In this document: piece by piece, positions 6,415-10,493 of the stretch
Numbering within the stretch: the stretch's first letter is position 1
Layout: each line of letters starts with the position of its first letter
Assembly (NCBI GenBank): GCA_031259345.1
Contig: JAIRLQ010000478.1
Span: 1 to 10,493 of the forward strand
Origin: Treponema sp.
Lineage (GTDB): Bacteria > Spirochaetota > Spirochaetia > Treponematales > Breznakiellaceae
DNA length: 10,493 nt
Direction: 5' to 3'
Program-made: the position numbers and the translations under genes
The notes under the pieces: generated by a model
What the model saw: only the letters and a program-made list of their open reading frames with translations
Databases searched by the model: none
What the model was told of the DNA's origin: nothing

Positions 6415-8349
6415 ATGGCATACATCAAAAATTTGTTCGATAAAAATTTCCTGGAATACGCAAGCTATGTAATTAAGGACAGGGCTATTCCGGACCTTGA
6501 AGACGGTCTTAAACCCGTACAACGGCGCATCCTCCATACTCTTTTTGAACTGGACAAAGGGGCCAACGAGGGCAAGTTCAATAAAGTGGCAAATGTGGTG
6601 GGGGATTGTATGAAATACCACCCCCACGGCGATCAATCCATTGCTCCGGCTCTTGTAGTGCTGGCAAACAAGGGCTTTTTTATTGAACGCCAGGGAAACT
6701 TTGGAAATGTTATAACGGGTGATGGAGCGGCCGCTCCGCGGTACATTGAGTGCCGGATTACCCCTCTTGCCAAAGAAGTCTTTTATAATCCAAAAATCAC
6801 CCCTTATGTCGATTCTTACGATGGCCGTAATAAGGAGCCTGTGCTGTATCCGGCAAAAATCCCTGCGGTCCTCATTCTGGGCGCTGAAGGCATTGCGGTC
6901 GGCATGTCTACAAAGATTCTGCCCCATAATGCGGTGGAGGTAATGGAGGCAGTTAAGGCCTGCCTGGCGGGAAAAAAGTTTGTGCTTTATCCGGACTTTA
7001 TTACAGGCGGCCTTGTGGATGTGTCGGATTACCGGGACGGCAACGGCAAGGTTTTGGTTCGCGCCAGGCTTGACACTTCCGACCCCAAGCGCATTGTAAT
7101 CCGGGAACTGCCTTTTGGTTCTACCACCGAAAGCCTTATGGCAAGCGTAGAAAGCGCCGCCAAAGCCGGGCGCCTTAAAATATTTTCCATTAACGACTTT
7201 ACCACCGAAGATGTGGAAATCGAAATCAAGCTGGCCCGGGGTGTTTATGCCCAGGAAACCATAGACGCCCTTTTTGCTTTTACCGAATGTGAGCAGTCAA
7301 TTTCGGTGAACCTTTTGGTTATAAAAGACGGCCTTCCCTCAATAATGACCGTAACGGAAGTAATCAAGCATCATGCCAAACAACTTGTTAAAATTCTTAC
7401 CAAAGAGCTGGAACTTGAAAAGAAAGAGCTGCAGGACAAAATACATATCCGCACCCTGGAAAGAATTTTTGTCGAAGAGCGGATTTATAAAGCAATCGAA
7501 AAAATGAAAACAGCCGAAGCTGTAGAGAAGGCTGTCATCATGGGCTTTAAGCCTTTTGCCAAAGAAGTAGGCCCCAGGGGGGTCAGTTCGGAAGATGTGG
7601 AACACCTTCTTAGAATTCCCATCAGGCGGATCTCTTTGTACGATATCAACAAGGCAAGAAAAGAAATGGAAGAAATGCTTGCCCGGATTAAAGAGATTAA
7701 CAGCCACCTTAAAAATATTGTCTCTTACGCGGTATCATTCCTTGACGGCATTATTGCCAAAATAAAAGCTAGTGAAGATCTGGGACATGGGGCGCGAAGG
7801 ACAAAAGTCGGCAAATTTGAAAAAATTGATATAAAAGAAGTTGTAAGTAAAGAAAAAGTTATTGTTAAATATGACAGCGAAAAAGGTTATCTGGGAACCG
7901 GCGTCCCGGGGGAGACAGTGGCGGAAGTTTCGCCGCTTGATCGCATTCTTGTAATCAGAAAAGACGGAACCTGGACAGTTTTTGATTTACCCGAAAAAAT
8001 ATTTGTCGGTCCGGGGGCATGGTGGATTGGCGCGGCGGATAAAGAAGTTCTTTCCGGCATAGTTTTTACCCTTATCTATAAAGAAGAAAAAGACGGCTTC
8101 CCCTGCATTAAACGCTGTGTGATAGAAGGGTGGATTATGAACAAGGAGTATTCCCTTGTGCCCAAAGGCTCGCAGGTACTTTGTGTAGACACCAGGCAAA
8201 AATTCAGCTTTATCGTTAATTATAAGCCAAAGCCCCGCCTAAAAGTTCTTAAAGAAACATTTAAAGCCCAGGATTTCAATGTTCGGGGGCTTAAAGCGGG
8301 CGGCATAAGGCTTGCCAATAAAGAAGCGGAAAGCGTTGAATTAAAATAA
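6415..8349 (+). CDS. parC: DNA topoisomerase IV subunit A (ParC-like)
   Basis: The DNA breakage-reunion subunit of a type IIA topoisomerase, which works with a ParE/GyrB-type ATPase subunit (not in this window) in unlinking or relaxing DNA. Seen: YASYVIKDRAIPDLEDGLKPVQRRIL at 15-40, KYHPHGD at 67-73, the GNFGNVITGD segment and the catalytic tyrosine Y110 after R109 in APRYIECR, followed by the tower domain, a long coiled coil (about 325-440) and a short C-terminal domain. At 644 residues it is shorter than most ParC or GyrA proteins and lacks the GyrA box, which favours topoisomerase IV over gyrase; the N-terminus resembles treponemal homologues. The start is fixed by a TAA codon directly before the ATG; no Shine-Dalgarno is visible. 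The quinolone-contact positions equivalent to GyrA Ser83 and Asp87 are Q74 and P78. The membrane coiled-coil gene follows after 15 bases. Confidence 0.9.
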   Translation: MAYIKNLFDKNFLEYASYVIKDRAIPDLEDGLKPVQRRILHTLFELDKGANEGKFNKVANVVGDCMKYHPHGDQSIAPALVVLANKGFFIERQGNFGNVITGDGAAAPRYIECRITPLAKEVFYNPKITPYVDSYDGRNKEPVLYPAKIPAVLILGAEGIAVGMSTKILPHNAVEVMEAVKACLAGKKFVLYPDFITGGLVDVSDYRDGNGKVLVRARLDTSDPKRIVIRELPFGSTTESLMASVESAAKAGRLKIFSINDFTTEDVEIEIKLARGVYAQETIDALFAFTECEQSISVNLLVIKDGLPSIMTVTEVIKHHAKQLVKILTKELELEKKELQDKIHIRTLERIFVEERIYKAIEKMKTAEAVEKAVIMGFKPFAKEVGPRGVSSEDVEHLLRIPIRRISLYDINKARKEMEEMLARIKEINSHLKNIVSYAVSFLDGIIAKIKASEDLGHGARRTKVGKFEKIDIKEVVSKEKVIVKYDSEKGYLGTGVPGETVAEVSPLDRILVIRKDGTWTVFDLPEKIFVGPGAWWIGAADKEVLSGIVFTLIYKEEKDGFPCIKRCVIEGWIMNKEYSLVPKGSQVLCVDTRQKFSFIVNYKPKPRLKVLKETFKAQDFNVRGLKAGGIRLANKEAESVELK

Positions 8350-8364
8350 CAATGGAGAAGGGCG

Positions 8365-9693
8365 ATGGAAAACGAAATCGTATTTGATACTTCTTCCGGC
8401 TTTTCTGTAGACGAACAGCGGGAGATACTGAATCAGATTAATTCCCTTACTGTTGAGAAGGGAATAGTTCCTGCCCCGGGAGATCTTAAAGCCGAAGCCA
8501 AAAAGAAGGGCGTTCTTTTTCCCCTTCTGGTTAATATCGCCGCCATTATCCTCCTTTCAGGCGGCTTCTTCCTTCTTCTCTTTTTTCACGGTCAGGATGA
8601 AGCCGGTATACGCCAGGGAACGACTACCCTGGGGCTTACGGAGCGGAAGCTGATTCAGGAAATCCACGAAGAAACACAAAAGCGGCTTTCGGAAAAAGAA
8701 AACGAAATTAACAGCATACTTTCCGCTTTATCCGACGCATCAAGGGAATCCAGGGAACTGGAAGCATCGGTGGGTACTTTAACCGAGGAACAGCGCCTCC
8801 GGGCCCAACAGCTAAAGGATATTCAGGAAGAATACCATAACACCCTTGCAAACCTTCAGGCTGAGCGGACAAAGATCCTTGAAGATGCCCGGCTTAGGGA
8901 AGCCGAGCTTAGGGCCCAGGCGGAAGCAAGGGCGGTGGAACTTTCTTCACAAATCGAGAGGAGCCAGCAAAACCTGACCGCGGCAATGGAAGAATTGCGG
9001 GCTCTTTCTACGGAGCAGGAACGGGCCAACGCCGCGGAAGCCCAGCTTGGAGGTTTATATGCCGCCGCCTACAAAGAAATCTCGGCAGAGCGGTTTGATA
9101 ATGCGGGGTCTATCCTTGCTTCCATGGAGAGTTTTCTTGGTTCATCTTTGGTTCAAAGCATGCGTTCACTGGATACAAGACGGCGGACCCATCTGGAGGC
9201 GCTTGCTTCCCTAAAAGAAGCCGTTGCCCAGGCGAAAAAGCAAAAAGATGCTGCCGAACGTACAGGCGAGACGCCTGCTGAGCCGGAGGATGTGCCTGCG
9301 CCGGAGGATGTGGCGGCGCTAATGGAACAAATATCCGTCCTTGAACAAAAGACGGCGGATCAGGAAAAATTAATTGCCGTATTTAATGCTCAAGGGTCGG
9401 AGCAGCAGCAGATGATTACGGATTTTCAGAATGTCATTTCGGAGCTTAGAAGCGCCAATGCCAATCAACAACAGGCTTTAAACCAGCGGGACGGCGAAAT
9501 ACAGCAACTGCGGGCCCGGACGGCGGAACTGGACAACGCCCAGGCCCGGGCGGATACCGCCGAAAAAGAGATTGTAGAGAGCCGTGAGCTTGCGGCAGAC
9601 CTGCAGACCCAAAACACGGCATTGGCTCAGACCAACGCGGAGCTGCGACAGCAGATAGATGCGGTGAGGCAACTGCTCCTTAATCAGCAATAA
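8365..9693 (+). CDS. Single-pass membrane protein with long coiled coils, unknown function
   Basis: No family with a known function is recognised. The protein has a short soluble N-terminus (1-48, ending in the basic run LKAEAKKK), one strongly hydrophobic segment at about 49-74, and a long charged helical remainder. Residues about 92-225 are Glu/Gln/Ala-rich with heptad spacing (coiled coil), 227-290 is a helical patch reminiscent of a repeat-hairpin domain, a Pro/Glu linker lies at about 300-317, and a second coiled coil runs 318-442. Positive charges before the membrane segment suggest the N-terminus is inside and the coiled coils face the periplasm. The start follows GGAGAAGGG (8353-8361), and the 15-base gap to the topoisomerase gene indicates co-transcription. 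A structural or cell-envelope role is possible; nothing ties it directly to DNA topology. Confidence 0.85.
   Translation: MENEIVFDTSSGFSVDEQREILNQINSLTVEKGIVPAPGDLKAEAKKKGVLFPLLVNIAAIILLSGGFFLLLFFHGQDEAGIRQGTTTLGLTERKLIQEIHEETQKRLSEKENEINSILSALSDASRESRELEASVGTLTEEQRLRAQQLKDIQEEYHNTLANLQAERTKILEDARLREAELRAQAEARAVELSSQIERSQQNLTAAMEELRALSTEQERANAAEAQLGGLYAAAYKEISAERFDNAGSILASMESFLGSSLVQSMRSLDTRRRTHLEALASLKEAVAQAKKQKDAAERTGETPAEPEDVPAPEDVAALMEQISVLEQKTADQEKLIAVFNAQGSEQQQMITDFQNVISELRSANANQQQALNQRDGEIQQLRARTAELDNAQARADTAEKEIVESRELAADLQTQNTALAQTNAELRQQIDAVRQLLLNQQ
9283..9318 (+). repeat. 18-base tandem duplication in the coiled-coil gene
   Basis: CCGGAGGATGTGCCTGCG (9283-9300) is followed directly by CCGGAGGATGTGGCGGCG (9301-9318), differing at three positions. 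It encodes PEDVPA-PEDVAA in the linker between the two coiled coils. It keeps the frame and looks like a small local duplication in a flexible segment. Confidence 0.6.
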
Positions 9694-9736
9694 GCGGCGC
9701 GTTTTGGGTTTTAGTCGCAGGCGGGGTTGGTTGATT

Positions 9737-9779
9737 TAGTGTCTGTCCGCAAAGCAACCGGCTTTGTGGACAGACTCTA
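9737..9779. terminator. Bidirectional hairpin between convergent genes
   Basis: GTCTGTCCGCAAAGC (9741-9755) pairs with GCTTTGTGGACAGAC (9761-9775), fifteen pairs including one G-T, around an AACCG loop; beyond one mismatch, TAG and CTA extend the stem to 9737-9779. The outermost CTA is the stop codon of the cyclase read on the - strand, so the hairpin reaches into the end of that gene. It should stop transcripts from both sides. Its TGTCC/GGACA arms and loop match the hairpin at 6329-6367. Confidence 0.7.
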
Positions 9780-10493
9780 TTTAGTGTGCATTATCTCTAC
9801 GCCGTTCCAGAGCGGCCCCGGCGGGTTAAGGGAGTATTGTTTACAGAGTTCCAGTTTGTTTCCCGCGTTGAAATCGTTGGGTAAGAGGCTTAAGACTTCG
9901 GTGAAGCGTTTAGCGGCGCCTGTAAAATCCTGTTTAAAGTAAAGCTCCATACCCTGGTTATGATAAACCCAGGCTTTTTCTTCCGCATCATTTAAACTAC
10001 GTTTAACAGTGAAGATGCGCACGCTCTCTTCTTTACCTTTTACCGCCACCTTGTCCAAAAGACGGCAGGGGAGAGCGGGGCCGCCTTTCAGATTGGGCGA
10101 AGACGGACGCTGTATTTGATTGTAAATTGATTCGGTAATTAACAATGGAGACTTGTAGGTTTTGGTAAGTCCTTCCATGCGTGACGCAAGATTTACTTCG
10201 TCGCCTATGACGGTATAATCCATTTTGCGTTCGCTTCCTATATTGCCCACTGTTACCAGCCCATAATTTATTCCAATGCCAATCTGGAATTCAGGCTTGC
10301 CAAGTTTTTTCTGCTGAGCGTTAAAGCTTTTAAGCGCGTCGATCATGTCCAGCCCCGAAAGTACCGACTGCATGACATCATCGTCATGCTGCACCGGCGC
10401 GCCCCAGAAGGCCATTATGGCATCGCCGATATATTTATCTACAATACCGTTCCGGTTCATAATAATGTCAACCTGGCCGGAAAAATAACGGTT
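9777..10493 (-). CDS. Class III adenylate cyclase, C-terminal part (5' end outside window)
   Basis: The frame is open to the right edge, so 238 residues of the C-terminus are visible. It makes cAMP from ATP. Numbering from the edge: VDKYIGDAIMAFWGAP carries the purine-selecting K20 and the second metal-binding D24; GIGINYGLVTVGNIG follows; then DYTVIGDEVNLASRME has T94 at the second base-selecting position and the transition-state residues N101 and R105. Lys plus Thr is the class IIIb pattern, which favours ATP. The first metal Asp would lie beyond the edge. After the catalytic domain (to about 165) comes a tail with one TPR-like helical pair (172-205) ending in PPGPLWNGVEIMHTK, a tail known from many bacterial multi-domain cyclases with N-terminal sensor and membrane parts. 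The stop TAG lies inside the bidirectional hairpin. Confidence 0.9.
   Translation of the reverse strand, partial: NRYFSGQVDIIMNRNGIVDKYIGDAIMAFWGAPVQHDDDVMQSVLSGLDMIDALKSFNAQQKKLGKPEFQIGIGINYGLVTVGNIGSERKMDYTVIGDEVNLASRMEGLTKTYKSPLLITESIYNQIQRPSSPNLKGGPALPCRLLDKVAVKGKEESVRIFTVKRSLNDAEEKAWVYHNQGMELYFKQDFTGAAKRFTEVLSLLPNDFNAGNKLELCKQYSLNPPGPLWNGVEIMHTK

Noticed and set aside
6406..6927. 173-codon open frame on the - strand
   Set aside because: It is antisense to the highly conserved N-terminus of the topoisomerase IV A subunit; no independent motifs or ribosome-binding site.
6415..8349. Possibility that the topoisomerase subunit is gyrase A
   Set aside because: No GyrA box and a C-terminal domain too short for a full six-bladed pinwheel; the overall length fits treponemal topoisomerase IV A better.
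1..10493. CRISPR array, insertion sequence, tRNA or rRNA genes
   Set aside because: No regularly spaced repeats, no transposase frame with flanking terminal repeats, and no cloverleaf or rRNA-like stretch found by reading both strands.

Overview
The window looks like a piece of a spirochaete chromosome, most likely a Treponema of the termite-gut type. This rests on recognising a short, treponeme-like DNA topoisomerase IV A subunit, and on moderate GC content judged by eye, so genus is an inference and species cannot be given. All complete genes lie on the + strand; one partial gene enters from the right edge on the - strand.

Left part (1-4713) is a sugar-related operon. A promoter-like region with small inverted repeats (1-142) precedes a lipoprotein gene whose N-terminal two thirds is a ChvE-type periplasmic sugar-binding protein and whose last ~100 residues come from an unrelated uroporphyrinogen-decarboxylase-like family. 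It appears to be a deletion fusion, and it also carries a G10 tract just after the lipobox. Closely spaced behind it are a DegT/DnrJ/EryC1/StrS aminotransferase, a Gfo/Idh/MocA dehydrogenase and a xylose-isomerase-family TIM-barrel enzyme. Together they suggest uptake and oxidation/isomerisation/transamination of a sugar, amino sugar or cyclitol; the substrate cannot be named.

Middle part (4714-6326): two hairpins and an operator-like cluster of GGTTTC/GAAACC half-sites precede a truncated PIG-L (LmbE) deacetylase that stops after 86 residues. Its stop overlaps the GTG start of a full-length ROK-family regulator. This is the second junction in 5 kb where one gene is cut and abutted to another, so the region seems to have suffered deletions (or, if the source is a draft or metagenome, mis-assembly).

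Right part (6327-10493): a hairpin separates the sugar region from a housekeeping pair, a parC-like topoisomerase IV A subunit with no visible Shine-Dalgarno, followed 15 bases later by a single-pass membrane coiled-coil protein. A strong bidirectional hairpin closes this pair against a convergent class III adenylate cyclase that runs off the right edge.

Three intergenic hairpins (4772-4805, 6329-6367, 9737-9779) share TGTCC/GGACA arms, and two of them have the same AACCG loop, so they look like one dispersed terminator/REP-like family. No tRNA, rRNA, CRISPR array, insertion sequence or phage gene was seen. I do not see a convincing wholly new system; the gene fusions, the hairpin family and the poly-G tract are the items most worth checking.
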